A stretch of 64,000 nt of DNA from Ensifer adhaerens (GCF_013283195.1 NZ_JABEKT010000005.1:174684-238683), one strand, 5' to 3'; positions 42,167 to 51,106 are shown, numbered from the stretch's first letter. Translations and numbers: made by a program. Notes: generated by a model from the letters alone, not told the origin.

Positions 42167-42268
42167 GACATCCATTTCCGGCTGTGCCCGCTTGTCGGCG
42201 GAAACCAGCGCTCGATTTCGTTTGGGAAAACCGATAGACGGAGACGTCAAAAGGATCAACCGCCACCG

Positions 42269-43048
42269 ATGCTTCCCGACCTCGACTTCTATCTCGTCGC
42301 CATACCGGCGGTTCTTCTCGTTGGCCTCAGCAAGGGCGGCATGGGCGAAGCCCTTTCGCTGATGGGCGTGCCGATCCTGTCCATGGCCGTCTCACCGGTT
42401 CAGGCGGCAGCGCTGCTTTTGCCGATCCTGATTGCGATGGATCTCGTCTCGCTCTGGATGTGGCGCAAGCATGGCGATCGCAAGACCCTGATCATGCTTT
42501 TGCCCGGCGCCATCGCCGGCATTCTCATCGGTTGGGCGACATCGGCCTATGTCTCGCGCGACTATCTGCGGCTGATCATCGGCCTTATCACCGTGCTGTT
42601 CGTGCTGCGCTATGTCTACAATGTCTGGCGCATGCGCAATGGAATTACAATCAAGCCCAAGCAGCAACGGGCCGGGCCGGCGACGCTCTGGGGCTCGTTC
42701 GCCGGCTACGGCAGCTTCGTCGCCCATGCCGGTGGTCCGCCGTTTCAGATCTACGCGCTGCCGCTGCAGCTCGATCCGCGCGAATATACCGGCACGATCG
42801 TTCGCTTCTTCGCCATCCTCAATGCCGTCAAGCTCATTCCTTATTTTGCACTGGGCCAGCTCGACATGAGCAATCTGAAAATCTCCGCGACGTTGTTTCC
42901 GCTGGCGATCGTCGCCACCGTCTGCGGCGCCTTTATCGTTCGCCGCATGAAGCCGCAGATCTTCTATCCGTTCATGTATAGCATGGCCTTCATTGCCGGG
43001 CTCAAGCTCTTGTGGGATGGCCTCAACAGCCTGCTGGTCGGGGCCTGA
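42269..43048 (+). CDS. TSUP/TauE-SafE family permease
   Basis: A 259-residue membrane protein with about 8 hydrophobic segments. TauE/SafE (TSUP) proteins export sulfite, sulfonates or related organosulfur anions. The family start GLSKGGMGEALSLMGVPILS (near 19-38) is clear; the second half has AGYGSFVAHAGGPPFQIYALPL (in part AHAGGPPFQIYAL), the repeat of the same motif. No organosulfur genes are adjacent. Divergent from the ThiE-like gene with 102 bp between. Confidence 0.88.
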   Translation: MLPDLDFYLVAIPAVLLVGLSKGGMGEALSLMGVPILSMAVSPVQAAALLLPILIAMDLVSLWMWRKHGDRKTLIMLLPGAIAGILIGWATSAYVSRDYLRLIIGLITVLFVLRYVYNVWRMRNGITIKPKQQRAGPATLWGSFAGYGSFVAHAGGPPFQIYALPLQLDPREYTGTIVRFFAILNAVKLIPYFALGQLDMSNLKISATLFPLAIVATVCGAFIVRRMKPQIFYPFMYSMAFIAGLKLLWDGLNSLLVGA

Positions 43049-43145
43049 GCGTATCAAAGCAAGCCATCATATTGCATAGCAAAATGAGGATGCCGCAATG
43101 CACAATTTTCTTGCCGCCCCACCAGAATTCGCTTAACGTCGGCTC

Positions 43146-43406
43146 ATGACCATTGCGGACCCTTTCGATGCTATCGCGGATCCCAACCGGCGTTACCTGC
43201 TGGAGGAATTGCGGCGTGCGCCGAAAACGGTCAACGAACTGGCCGTGGGATTGCCGATCAGCCGCCCTGCGGTATCGCAGCACCTGAAGGCTCTCCTGGA
43301 CTGCAATCTGGTTTCGGTCGAAGCCAATGGCACCCGGCGAATTTACGCGATCAACCGCCCCGGCTTCGACAGGCTCAACCTTTGGTTGGATCAGTTCTGG
43401 GCGTGA
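43146..43406 (+). CDS. ArsR-family winged-helix regulator
   Basis: An 86-residue single-domain regulator: IADPNRRYLLEELRRAPKTVNELA then ISRPAVSQHLKALLDCNLVSVEANG. It has the usual HTH (about 27-57). No clear metal-sensing CxC motif is present, so it is of the non-metal type (SMTB/ArsR with DUF). These often pair with an AHSA1/START-domain gene; none follows here, so it is an orphan. Start ATG 43146. Confidence 0.85.
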   Translation: MTIADPFDAIADPNRRYLLEELRRAPKTVNELAVGLPISRPAVSQHLKALLDCNLVSVEANGTRRIYAINRPGFDRLNLWLDQFWA

Positions 43407-43443
43407 TGCTCCGGTGGAAGCGTAACCGCCGCCTGACACAAAA

Positions 43444-43466
43444 CGACCGGGCATCAAACCCGGTCG
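43444..43466 (-). terminator. Bidirectional terminator between arsR-like and DUF465 genes
   Basis: CGACCGGG (43444-43451) pairs with CCCGGTCG (43459-43466), loop CATCAAA. On the minus strand the stem is followed by TTTTGTGT, so it ends the DUF465 transcript; it may also stop the ArsR transcript arriving from the left. Confidence 0.75.
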
Positions 43467-43567
43467 AGCGATCTGTATCTTCCGTTGAGGGGATTGGTTG
43501 TGAACCTTGTCGCGTCGTCTCCTTGGAGAGGACACCTCCCGTTGTTACTGGGAATTACCGTTCATAA

Positions 43568-43741
43568 TCAGTGAGTCGAGGAGCGAAGCCTTTCGATTTC
43601 GTCCTTGATGCGCAGCTTCCTTCGCTTGATGTCGCTGATCATTTCGTCCTCGGTGGAGGGCTGGTTCATTGCTGCATGAAGCTCCTGCTCCAATGCGCCA
43701 TGTTTTTTCTCAAGCGTTGCAAGATGAGCCTCAATGGTCAT
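43568..43741 (-). CDS. DUF465 (YdcH-like) small protein
   Basis: A 57-residue protein: MTIEAHLATLEKKHGALEQE then MISDIKRRKLRIKDEIERL, the DUF465 pattern of two short helices. Function is unknown; such proteins are widespread in alphaproteobacteria. GGAAGGGA lies 7 bases before the ATG. It is divergent from a second DUF465 gene at 43954. A 9-bp perfect hairpin (43765-43788) is in its leader. Confidence 0.82.
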   Translation of the reverse strand: MTIEAHLATLEKKHGALEQELHAAMNQPSTEDEMISDIKRRKLRIKDEIERLRSSTH

Positions 43742-43764
43742 TGGCAGTCCCTTCCTTTTGCTTG

Positions 43765-43788
43765 CATCCGGCAGGTAAATGCCGGATG
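43765..43788 (-). other. Hairpin in the DUF465 leader
   Basis: CATCCGGCA (43765-43773) pairs with TGCCGGATG (43780-43788), loop GGTAAA, 24 bases upstream of the start codon of the minus-strand DUF465 gene. It is not a terminator because no T-run follows; it may stabilise the mRNA or be an operator. Confidence 0.45.
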
Positions 43789-43953
43789 TTCCATGGTTGT
43801 AACCTTACTACTGTGCCACGCCATTTTTCATTTGTCGAAGGCGAAATGATGACGACGGATAACTTCCCGTTACCGCCCAAGATGTGATAGAGCGGCGCAT
43901 GAAATTCCGGTTCGAGGAGGACTTCGCAACCGGGCTGATGGGGATCGCTTTGC

Positions 43954-44157
43954 ATGCCGGACCAGGACCAGGCCGAACTCAGATTGACCGCCGCGCGGCT
44001 GAGGCAGGAACATGAAGACTATGATGCTGCCATCAACGCCATGATCCAGACCGGCTGCGATGCGCTGAGAGTTCAGCGCATGAAGAAGAAGAAGCTGGTC
44101 ATCAAGGACAAGATCACCAAGATCGAAGACCAGATCATTCCCGACATCATCGCCTGA
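43954..44157 (+). CDS. DUF465 (YdcH-like) small protein, second copy
   Basis: A 67-residue protein: [20 protein letters not shown] then [20 protein letters not shown]. Same two-helix DUF465 pattern as the divergent gene at 43568-43741, from which it differs enough to be an old duplication. The lysine-rich middle (KKKK) is basic. It lies 17 bp upstream of purE and may share its transcript. Confidence 0.82.
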   Translation: MPDQDQAELRLTAARLRQEHEDYDAAINAMIQTGCDALRVQRMKKKKLVIKDKITKIEDQIIPDIIA

Positions 44158-44174
44158 AGCGGAACCTTAAAGAC

Positions 44175-44675
44175 GTGCTCGACACCACGACCCCACCCGT
44201 CGCCATCATCATGGGAAGCCAGTCCGACTGGGAGACGATGAAGAACGCCGCCGATACGCTCGACGCGCTCGACATTGCCTATGAAGCCCGCATCGTCTCG
44301 GCACACCGTACGCCTGACCGGCTCGTCAGCTTCGCCAAAGGCGCGCGCGACGAAGGCTTCAAGGTCATCATCGCCGGCGCCGGCGGCGCCGCCCATCTTC
44401 CGGGCATGTGCGCATCGATGACGCCGCTGCCGGTCTTCGGCGTGCCCGTGCAGTCGAAAGCGCTCTCCGGGCAGGACAGCCTTCTCTCCATCGTGCAGAT
44501 GCCGGCCGGCATCCCTGTCGGAACGCTGGCGATCGGCCGTGCTGGCGCCGTCAACGCCGCACTGCTGGCCGCAGCCGTGCTGGCGCTCAGCGACAACGAC
44601 CTGGCCGACCGTCTCGACGACTGGCGCGAGCAGCAGACCGTTGCCGTCGCGGAATATCCGGTAGACGACGCATGA
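44175..44675 (+). CDS. purE: N5-carboxyaminoimidazole ribonucleotide mutase
   Basis: A 166-residue class I PurE of purine biosynthesis, converting N5-CAIR to CAIR. Family motifs: [19 protein letters not shown] (about 9-27), [17 protein letters not shown] (about 39-55), [12 protein letters not shown] and [27 protein letters not shown] (in part [17 protein letters not shown]). GTG start at 44175. It overlaps purK by 4 bp. Confidence 0.95.
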   Translation: MLDTTTPPVAIIMGSQSDWETMKNAADTLDALDIAYEARIVSAHRTPDRLVSFAKGARDEGFKVIIAGAGGAAHLPGMCASMTPLPVFGVPVQSKALSGQDSLLSIVQMPAGIPVGTLAIGRAGAVNAALLAAAVLALSDNDLADRLDDWREQQTVAVAEYPVDDA

Positions 44676-45721
44676 CCACCATCGGCATCATTGGCGGCGG
44701 CCAACTCGGCCGCATGCTGGCCATGTCTGCTGCACGGCTGAACTTTCGCACCATCATCCTCGAGCCGCAGCCCGACTGTCCGGCAGCGCAGGTGGCAAAC
44801 AAGCAGATCGTCGCCGCCTATGACGATGACGAAGCGCTCGATGCCCTGGCGGCCGCCTGCGACATCATCACCTACGAATTCGAAAACGTGCCGGTCGCGG
44901 CTGCCGCGAGACTTGCGCGCGCCCGGCCGGTGTTTCCGCCGCCGAAGGCACTGGAAGCCGCCCAGGATCGTCTGGTGGAAAAGCGCTTCCTCAACGACAG
45001 CGGCATCGTCACCGCCCGGTTTCACGCCGTCGACAGCCAGGGCGATCTCGAGGCCGCACTTGCCGACTTTGGCGGTTCCGGCGTCCTGAAGACCTGCCGC
45101 CTCGGCTACGACGGCAAGGGTCAGCGCGTGTTCCGCTCAGAACAGGACAGCCCGCAGGGCGCTTTCGCAGCACTCGGCTCCGTGCCCTTGATCCTCGAGA
45201 GTTTCGTGCCGTTCGAACGGGAAATCTCCATCATCGCCGCCCGCTCGGTCGATGGCGCTGTCGCCTGTTACGATCCGGCAGAAAACGTTCACCGCAACGG
45301 CATTCTTCATACTTCTACCGTGCCCGCCGCCATCAGCGCGGCGACCGCGGAAGCTGCGCGCGCTGCGGCCAAGGCGATCCTCGATGCGCTCGGTTACGTC
45401 GGTGTCATCGGCGTTGAGTTCTTCGTGCTTGCCGACGGCAGCCTCGTTGCCAATGAAATGGCGCCGCGCGTGCACAATTCCGGCCATTGGACGGAAGCGG
45501 CCTGCATCGTCTCGCAATTCGAGCAGCACATTCGCGCCGTGACCGGCCTGCCTCTCGGCAATCCTGTCCGCCACTCCGACTGCGTGATGCAGAACCTGAT
45601 CGGCGACGACATCGACGACGTGCCGGCCTGGCTTGCCAAGGACAACGTCTTCGTCCATCTCTACGGCAAGACAGAAGCGCGGCCGGGCCGCAAGATGGGT
45701 CACATCACCCGCCTGACGTGA
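44672..45721 (+). CDS. purK: N5-carboxyaminoimidazole ribonucleotide synthase
   Basis: A 349-residue ATP-grasp enzyme forming N5-CAIR from AIR, ATP and bicarbonate. Begins [19 protein letters not shown] (nucleotide/AIR site), then [10 protein letters not shown], the ATP-grasp loop [13 protein letters not shown] (near 131-143), and [17 protein letters not shown] near 262-278. Four-base overlap ATGA with purE. Usual length. Confidence 0.95.
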   Translation: MTTIGIIGGGQLGRMLAMSAARLNFRTIILEPQPDCPAAQVANKQIVAAYDDDEALDALAAACDIITYEFENVPVAAAARLARARPVFPPPKALEAAQDRLVEKRFLNDSGIVTARFHAVDSQGDLEAALADFGGSGVLKTCRLGYDGKGQRVFRSEQDSPQGAFAALGSVPLILESFVPFEREISIIAARSVDGAVACYDPAENVHRNGILHTSTVPAAISAATAEAARAAAKAILDALGYVGVIGVEFFVLADGSLVANEMAPRVHNSGHWTEAACIVSQFEQHIRAVTGLPLGNPVRHSDCVMQNLIGDDIDDVPAWLAKDNVFVHLYGKTEARPGRKMGHITRLT

Positions 45722-45774
45722 GCCTCAAAGCCACAGAAATGCGGGGCAAGGCGCCGAAATCCGGCCTCTTGCGG

Positions 45775-45803
45775 TTGACACAACTGGGGTGACACGGTAT
45801 TTG
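45775..45803 (+). promoter_or_regulatory. Candidate promoter of rpmJ
   Basis: TTGACA (45775-45780), spacer of 17 (45781-45797), TATTTG (45798-45803). Predicted start near 45810, giving an 88-base leader that begins with a hairpin at 45820-45842. Confidence 0.6.
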
Positions 45804-45819
45804 CCATCCCACCTTACGG

Positions 45820-45842
45820 AGCGCGCTGCATGGCGCGCTTTT
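45820..45842 (+). terminator. Hairpin between purK and rpmJ
   Basis: AGCGCGC (45820-45826) pairs with GCGCGCT (45833-45839), loop TGCATG, followed by TTT then TTGATTG. It could end purEK transcription or act as a leader structure of rpmJ, since the rpmJ promoter lies upstream of it. Confidence 0.6.
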
Positions 45843-45897
45843 GATTGTTAGAAATACCGGGCGAATTTTGTTTCCCCGAAACCTGCGGATCAGGAAA

Positions 45898-46023
45898 ATG
45901 AAGATCAAGAATTCGCTCAAGTCGCTGAAGACCCGCCACCGCGAAAACCGTCTGGTTCGTCGCAAGGGCCGTATGTATATCATCAACAAGCAGAACCCGC
46001 GCTTCAAGGCACGTCAGGGCTGA
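45898..46023 (+). CDS. rpmJ: 50S ribosomal protein L36
   Basis: A 41-residue cysteine-free L36: [20 protein letters not shown] then [17 protein letters not shown]. This is the ykgO-type paralogue common in alphaproteobacteria, lacking the zinc-binding cysteines. GGAAAA precedes the ATG. Preceded by its own promoter-like sequence. Confidence 0.95.
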   Translation: MKIKNSLKSLKTRHRENRLVRRKGRMYIINKQNPRFKARQG

Positions 46024-46103
46024 AGCCCAGACTGGTTTCTGTTGGCACCTCGCTTCGGCGATGTCCCAGAATTGATTTTGAAACTATTCCGTGGCGAGCT
46101 AAC

Positions 46104-46718
46104 ATGCTCGCCATGCGAGTTTTTGTACCCTTGATTCTGGCGTGTACCGCCCTCCTCTCCGCCTCAGTTGGAGTCGGCACCCTGGCTTTCGCCGCAGAGA
46201 CGGCGCCGGAAACCGAGGCCGCCAGCCTCACCACTCCCAAGCAACGCGTGGACGCCCTGTTCTCCGACCTCAAGAAGGAACGAGACGCCGACAAGGCGCG
46301 CGAGCTCGCCAACCAGATCCGCATGGAATGGCAGGATTCCGGCAGCGCCACGGTCAACCTGCTGATGCAATGGGCCGACAAGGCGATCGCCGACAACAAG
46401 CAGCCGGCAGCGCTCGATATTCTCGACCAAGTCATTACGCTGGCCCCCAGCTACGTCGAAGGCTGGAACCGCCGGGCCACGCTTCATTACATGATGGGCA
46501 ACTATCGCAAGTCGATGTCCGATATCAATCACGTCCTGTCGCTGGAGCCACGCCACTTCGGCGCGCTCACCGGCATGGCCGAAATCCTCGGCTCGGCCGG
46601 CAAGGACGAGCTGGCGCTGAGGGCGTGGGAGCAGCTCCTGGCGATCTATCCCGCCGACCGAAAGGCACAGGAGCAATTGGGTGAGCTGACCGAAAAGCTA
46701 GCGGGCAGCAAGACGTAA
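46104..46718 (+). CDS. Exported TPR-like protein
   Basis: A 204-residue protein with a signal peptide (about 1-30, LILACTALLSASVGVGTLAFAAET) and TPR repeats from about 75 to 195 (VNLLMQWADKAIADNKQPAALDILDQV; YVEGWNRRATLHYMMGNYRKSMSDINHVL; ALTGMAEILGSAGKDELALRAWEQLL, each given only by start here: AADNK-type; WNRRATLHYMMGN; MAEILGSAGKDELA). Probably a periplasmic scaffold. Function unknown. ATG 46104 or 46113 may be used. Confidence 0.78.
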   Translation: MLAMRVFVPLILACTALLSASVGVGTLAFAAETAPETEAASLTTPKQRVDALFSDLKKERDADKARELANQIRMEWQDSGSATVNLLMQWADKAIADNKQPAALDILDQVITLAPSYVEGWNRRATLHYMMGNYRKSMSDINHVLSLEPRHFGALTGMAEILGSAGKDELALRAWEQLLAIYPADRKAQEQLGELTEKLAGSKT

Positions 46719-46918
46719 GCCCGCCGGATGTCCTCCGTCGGAGCAGCGATACACCGCAGCCCTTCGCAATGGGCATGCGGACAAAAGCGCCTGTTCCTGT
46801 CGCGTGACCCGAAGGCGAAAGACTTCGAGGCATCATGAGTGAGCGGTACGCCGCGCCTGTCTCCTGACGGCCCTGAACTCAGCCCGTTCTTCTTTTGCAC
46901 CAACACCGGCTGGCAAAG

Positions 46919-47110
46919 CTAAGCCTGGGTCACGGCGACATCGTCATCGACATCTCAGCCGATCAATTCGCCGCATCTCCCGTATTGACCACCGATCGGT
47001 AGGATCGTCGGTACAGCAAAGGCGCCGCTGATACGGCGTTGCCTGAATTATTCTCACCCGTCAGCGTGCCGCCGACGAAATCTGGCCACGATGGCTGTGC
47101 ATGAGCCGAG
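46919..47110 (+). pseudogene. Degenerate coding remnant
   Basis: In one frame the sequence reads LSLGHGDIVIDISADQF followed by AASPVLTTDR, a TAG, then in the same frame DRRYSKGAADTALPELFSPV up to a TGA. The HGDIVIDISADQF phrase resembles a conserved end motif of some hypothetical rhizobial proteins, but there is no intact start or full gene. It is probably the tail of a decayed gene. The remaining bases of 46719-47171 contain no convincing intact gene. Confidence 0.4.
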
Positions 47111-47171
47111 TGGCATCGCCATCCGTCCCCTGAAGGTTTGACACTGCCGAACGAGAGGATCCACCGAGACA

Positions 47172-48188
47172 ATGGTTCTAGCCGCCCTGTTCATCGTTGC
47201 CCTCACGCTTGTCGGTATTGCCTACAGCCTGCGCAGCGCGCAGTCCATCAGCGCGCGCTTCCCGAACTCAGGCGAGCTGATCAACGTCGGCGGCTTCCGC
47301 ATGAACAGCGTCCATCGGCCGGCGACGGCAACAGCCGACTTGCTGCCGCTCGTCTTCATCCACGGTGCCAGCGGTAATCTGCTCGATCAGATGCATGCCT
47401 TTGCTCCCGCCTTCGAGGGCCGCGCGGAAATGCTGTTCGTCGATCGGCCTGGCCACGGTTACTCCGAACGCGGCGGACGGGAGAATGACCGCCCCGACGG
47501 CCAGGCGGACGCGATTGCAAAGCTGATGGAAAGAAGAGGCATGGCCCGGGCGATCATCGTCGGCCACTCCTTCGGCGGGGCGATTGCCGCAAGCTTCGCC
47601 CTTCACCATCCGGAAAAGACGGCTGGCCTCGTCTTGCTGGCGCCGGCGACCCATCCCTGGCCAGGCGGCGTCGACTGGTACTATCGGCTGACGGCCCTGC
47701 CCTATGTCGGCTGGCTGTTCGCGCACACACTCGCCGCGCCGATCGGCCTGAGAAGGATCGACAGCGGCACGCGTTCCGTCTTCTATCCCAATCCCCGGCC
47801 CGCCGACTACATCGACAAGACGGCGCCCCAGCTCGTGCTACGGCCGCTGGCCTTTCGCAACAACGCCGTCGATGTCACCAATCTTCATGCCTATGTCAGC
47901 GAGATCGCGCCGCGATATCAGGAGATAGCCGCACCGACGATCATCGTCAGCGGCGATAGTGACGATATCGTTCTCGCCGACATCCATTCGCGCGGCCTGG
48001 CGCGCGACATTGTCGGATCGGAACTGCTGTGGATCGGCAATCTCGGCCACAAGCCCGACTACGTCGTCACCGACGTCGTCATTGCCGCCGTGGAAAAACT
48101 CTCCGGAAGATCGATCGACCTCGACAAAATAACAAGGCGGGCCGAAGCCCGCCTTATCATGCAACCCAAGGAAGAGAGCGGCCGTTAG
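47172..48188 (+). CDS. Alpha/beta hydrolase, membrane-anchored or exported
   Basis: A 338-residue hydrolase. A hydrophobic N-terminal segment (about 3-18) is likely a signal anchor. The fold is shown by LVFIHGASGNLLDQ (oxyanion HG near 64-66), VDRPGHGYS and the nucleophile elbow GHSFGG (serine about 137); IIVSGDSDDIV carries the acid and LGHKPDY a possible catalytic histidine. Substrate unknown. Its last codons overlap the convergent pyk gene by 4 bp and contain the pyk terminator hairpin. Confidence 0.85.
   Translation: MVLAALFIVALTLVGIAYSLRSAQSISARFPNSGELINVGGFRMNSVHRPATATADLLPLVFIHGASGNLLDQMHAFAPAFEGRAEMLFVDRPGHGYSERGGRENDRPDGQADAIAKLMERRGMARAIIVGHSFGGAIAASFALHHPEKTAGLVLLAPATHPWPGGVDWYYRLTALPYVGWLFAHTLAAPIGLRRIDSGTRSVFYPNPRPADYIDKTAPQLVLRPLAFRNNAVDVTNLHAYVSEIAPRYQEIAAPTIIVSGDSDDIVLADIHSRGLARDIVGSELLWIGNLGHKPDYVVTDVVIAAVEKLSGRSIDLDKITRRAEARLIMQPKEESGR
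48134..48155 (-). terminator. pyk terminator inside the opposite coding sequence
   Basis: AAGGCGGGC (48134-48142) pairs with GCCCGCCTT (48147-48155), loop CGAA. On the minus strand the stem is followed by GTTATTTTG, so it works for pyk. It lies inside the last 55 bp of the alpha/beta hydrolase gene on the plus strand. Confidence 0.75.
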
Positions 48189-49624
48189 ATGCCGCTCATG
48201 CCGTCCGAGCCGATATAGGCGATGCGCAGCATATTGGTGGCGCCGGGCGTGCCGAGCGGCACACCGGCCGAGATGATGACGCGTTCGCCGGGCTTGCCGA
48301 AACCCTCGTGAGCCACGATGCGGCAGGCGCGGTTGACCATGTCGTCCAGATCGGTCGCATCCTCGGTGACGACGCAATGCAGGCCCCAGACGACCGAAAG
48401 ACGGCGGGCGGTCTGCACGATCGGCGAGAGCGCGATGATCGGCACCTGCGGGCGCTCGCGCGCGGCGCGAAGGCCCGTCGTGCCGGACGAGGTGTAGCAG
48501 ACGATCGCCGACAGCCGGAGCGTCTCGGCGATCTGGTGGGCCGCCAGCGAAATCGCGTCGGCACCAGTTGCCTCAGGGGGCGTGCGCTGCGCGTAGATGA
48601 TGCTGGAATAGTGCGGGTCGCGCTCGACGTTGCTGGCGATCGAGGCCATGGTCGAGACAGCTTCCACCGGATATTCGCCAGAAGCGGACTCTGCCGACAG
48701 CATGATGGCGTCTGCGCCTTCGAAAACAGCGGTCGCAACGTCGGAGACTTCGGCGCGCGTCGGAACCGGCGCGGAGATCATCGATTCCAGCATCTGCGTG
48801 GCGACGACCACCGGCTTGCCGGCGCGGCGACATGCGCGCGTCAGCTGCTTTTGCAGGCCCGGAACGGATTCGAGCGGCATTTCGACACCGAGATCGCCAC
48901 GCGCCACCATCAGCGCGTCGGAGAGCTCGATGATTTCGTCGATGCGCTCGAGCGCCTGCGGCTTTTCAATCTTGGACATCAGGCCGACGCGGCCGCGGGC
49001 GATCTTGCGCACTTCGGCCAGGTCCTCGGGACGCTGGACGAAGGACAGCGCCACCCAGTCGAACTCGCCGGTTGCCAGCACCGCATCAAGGTCGGAGCGA
49101 TCCTTGTCGGTCAGAACGCCGACGGCCAGCAGCGTGTCGGGCAGGCTGACGCCCTTGCGGTCGGAAATCTTGGTGCCGGCAACAACCGTCGTGACGATGC
49201 TCTTGCCGTCGGTCTTTTCAGCGCGCAGATGCAGCTTGCCGTCGTCGATCAGCAGGCGATGGCCCGGCTTGACCGCTTCGAGGATCTCCGGATGCGGCAG
49301 GAAAACGCGGGTGCTGTCGCCGGGCTCGTCCTTGTTGTCGAGGGTAAAGGTCTGGCCTACCTTGAGCTCGACCTTGCCTTCGGCAAACTTGCCGACCCGC
49401 AGCTTCGGGCCCTGCAGGTCGCCGAGAATGCCGATCGGGCGACCACAGCGCGCTTCGACGGCGCGGATGCGCTGCACCAGCGTGCGCATCACGTCGTGGC
49501 TTGCATGGCTCATGTTGATGCGGAACAGATCAGCCCCTGCCTCGTGCAGCTTCTGGATCATCTGCTCGTCGGAAGACGCCGGTCCGAGCGTGGCGAGGAT
49601 TTTGACTTTTCTGTTCCGCTTCAT
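48185..49624 (-). CDS. pyk: Pyruvate kinase
   Basis: A 479-residue glycolytic enzyme making ATP and pyruvate from PEP. Motifs: RKVKILATLGPASS (4-17), GADLFRINMSHASH (about 32-45), ILGDLQGPKLR (about 67-77), the active-site SKIEKPQALERIDEII (lysine near 219), ARGDLGVEMP and VATQMLESMI. Full length. The real start is ATG 49624, not the TTG codon before it. Its ATG overlaps the stop of the upstream DUF1036 gene (TGATG), so translation is coupled. Confidence 0.96.
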   Translation of the reverse strand: MKRNRKVKILATLGPASSDEQMIQKLHEAGADLFRINMSHASHDVMRTLVQRIRAVEARCGRPIGILGDLQGPKLRVGKFAEGKVELKVGQTFTLDNKDEPGDSTRVFLPHPEILEAVKPGHRLLIDDGKLHLRAEKTDGKSIVTTVVAGTKISDRKGVSLPDTLLAVGVLTDKDRSDLDAVLATGEFDWVALSFVQRPEDLAEVRKIARGRVGLMSKIEKPQALERIDEIIELSDALMVARGDLGVEMPLESVPGLQKQLTRACRRAGKPVVVATQMLESMISAPVPTRAEVSDVATAVFEGADAIMLSAESASGEYPVEAVSTMASIASNVERDPHYSSIIYAQRTPPEATGADAISLAAHQIAETLRLSAIVCYTSSGTTGLRAARERPQVPIIALSPIVQTARRLSVVWGLHCVVTEDATDLDDMVNRACRIVAHEGFGKPGERVIISAGVPLGTPGATNMLRIAYIGSDGMSGI

Positions 49625-50109
49625 CAATTCTGGCTTTCCTGCGTGCCGGGCGTATCGGAGAGCTGAACCATCCAGCTCCCTTGCCGCCCCGTGTCGTATT
49701 CCTTGAATCCCATCCGCTGGAAGCCGCGGGCAAAGCAGTCCTGCACGCCCGAGATCTTGAATTCGTTTTCAGCGACGCACATGTTGACGTCGCCGGTCCA
49801 GCGACCACCACGGGCCGCGTCTTCCGCGTAGAGATAATAGTATCGCGATTGAAGTTCGCCCTCGATCAGGGTCGCACAGGTGGTCGCAGGAACCTGCCAC
49901 CACCCCTCGGTCACCCAGCCTTCCTTGGCGCGGTAACCGATCGCCACGCCAACAAGATTTTGCGTGCCATTGCAGACGCGAAAATCGGCGCGGGCCTCGC
50001 CGGCAAATAGGAATGAGCCTGAAATCGCCAGGGAAAACAGGAGCATCGCCCCCAATGTCGACAGCCCCGACTTCGCTTTGGAAAATGGATATCTGGACAC
50101 GGTTTCCAA
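49624..50109 (-). CDS. Exported DUF1036 protein
   Basis: A 161-residue protein with a signal peptide (hydrophobic LGAMLLFSLAISGSFLFAGEARA, cleavage after ARA) and a DUF1036 domain: FRVCNGTQNLVGVAIGYRAKEGW, then GWWQVPATTCATLIEG, RYYYLYAEDA and GFKEYDTG. Function unknown. Start codon is uncertain; TTG 50109 has GGAG at good distance, GTG 50100 is an alternative, and the frame is open to 50166. Its stop overlaps the pyk start, an unusual pairing of an exported protein with a glycolytic enzyme. Confidence 0.82.
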   Translation of the reverse strand: METVSRYPFSKAKSGLSTLGAMLLFSLAISGSFLFAGEARADFRVCNGTQNLVGVAIGYRAKEGWVTEGWWQVPATTCATLIEGELQSRYYYLYAEDAARGGRWTGDVNMCVAENEFKISGVQDCFARGFQRMGFKEYDTGRQGSWMVQLSDTPGTQESQN

Positions 50110-50292
50110 TGGAACTCCGTTTTGATTTGCGTGGCCTTTCTTGCGACGACCAGCCCGGAAAGTCAACGTAACTCTAATCGATTACATCGGGCTAATTGGG
50201 TGTCGATTGCGCAAAACAGTTGCGTTTTTCTTGTGAATGTCGCCGACGCATGCAATCAAAAAGCACAACCCCCGAAAGCAGACTGGAACGGC

Positions 50293-51087
50293 ATGCAGTC
50301 CTATTCGCCCTATGAGATTATCGAAGCCAAGCCCACAACCGGCCTCGTGCTTCTCGCCGATCACGCCATGAACCGCCTGCCGGACGAATATGGCAGCCTC
50401 GGCCTGCCGGAAGCGGCATATCAGCGACATATCGCCTACGATATCGGCGTCGAGCACCTGGTCCGCCGGCTTTCGGCCATGCTTGACGCTCCGGCGGTTC
50501 TCGGGTGTTTTTCGCGGCTTCTGATCGACCCCAATCGCGGCGAAGACGACCCGACGCTGATCATGAAGATTTCCGACGGCGCGATCGTGCCGGGAAACCA
50601 TCCGATGACAGACGAGGAATGGAACAGACGGCTCAATCGTTTTCATCGCCCCTATCATCGCGCGGTGGCCGAGACGCTGGAGCGAAGTGCGGCAGCGTCG
50701 GGTGGTGCGCCGCTGGTCATCTCCATCCATTCCTTCACGCCCGCCTGGAAAGGCGTTGCCCGCCCCTGGCATGCCGCCGTGCTCTGGGACAACGACCCGC
50801 GTGCCGTGCGACCGCTGATCGAGAAGCTCGAGGCGCCGGGTGACATCGTCGTCGGCAATAACGAACCCTATGACGGCGCGCTGCGCGGGGATACGATGTT
50901 CCGCCACTGCATGGCGCCGGGCATTCCCCACGCGCTGATCGAGGTCCGGCAGGACCTGATCTCCGACGAGGCCGGCATTGCCGCATGGGCCGATCGGCTT
51001 GCTCCTGTTCTTGCCGACCTCAACGCCCGCCCGGACCTGCATCGCTACGAGCGGCACCCGTCACGCACCGGCGCCTACGATACCTAA
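50293..51087 (+). CDS. N-formylglutamate amidohydrolase-family protein
   Basis: A 264-residue hydrolase of the HutG/N-formylglutamate amidohydrolase family. Zinc-binding motif in LADHAMNRLPDEYG (near 24-37), DIGVEHLVRRLS (near 54-65), FSRLLIDPNRGEDDPTL (near 76-92), VISIHSFTPAW (near 143-153) and the C-terminal EVRQDLI. It probably hydrolyses N-formyl or N-acyl amino acids. ATG 50293 fits; the earlier open frame from 50122 has no family sequence. It may be cotranscribed with the DUF1244 gene. Confidence 0.88.
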   Translation: MQSYSPYEIIEAKPTTGLVLLADHAMNRLPDEYGSLGLPEAAYQRHIAYDIGVEHLVRRLSAMLDAPAVLGCFSRLLIDPNRGEDDPTLIMKISDGAIVPGNHPMTDEEWNRRLNRFHRPYHRAVAETLERSAAASGGAPLVISIHSFTPAWKGVARPWHAAVLWDNDPRAVRPLIEKLEAPGDIVVGNNEPYDGALRGDTMFRHCMAPGIPHALIEVRQDLISDEAGIAAWADRLAPVLADLNARPDLHRYERHPSRTGAYDT

Positions 51088-51106
51088 GACGAGGAAAGAT
51101 TGGATC

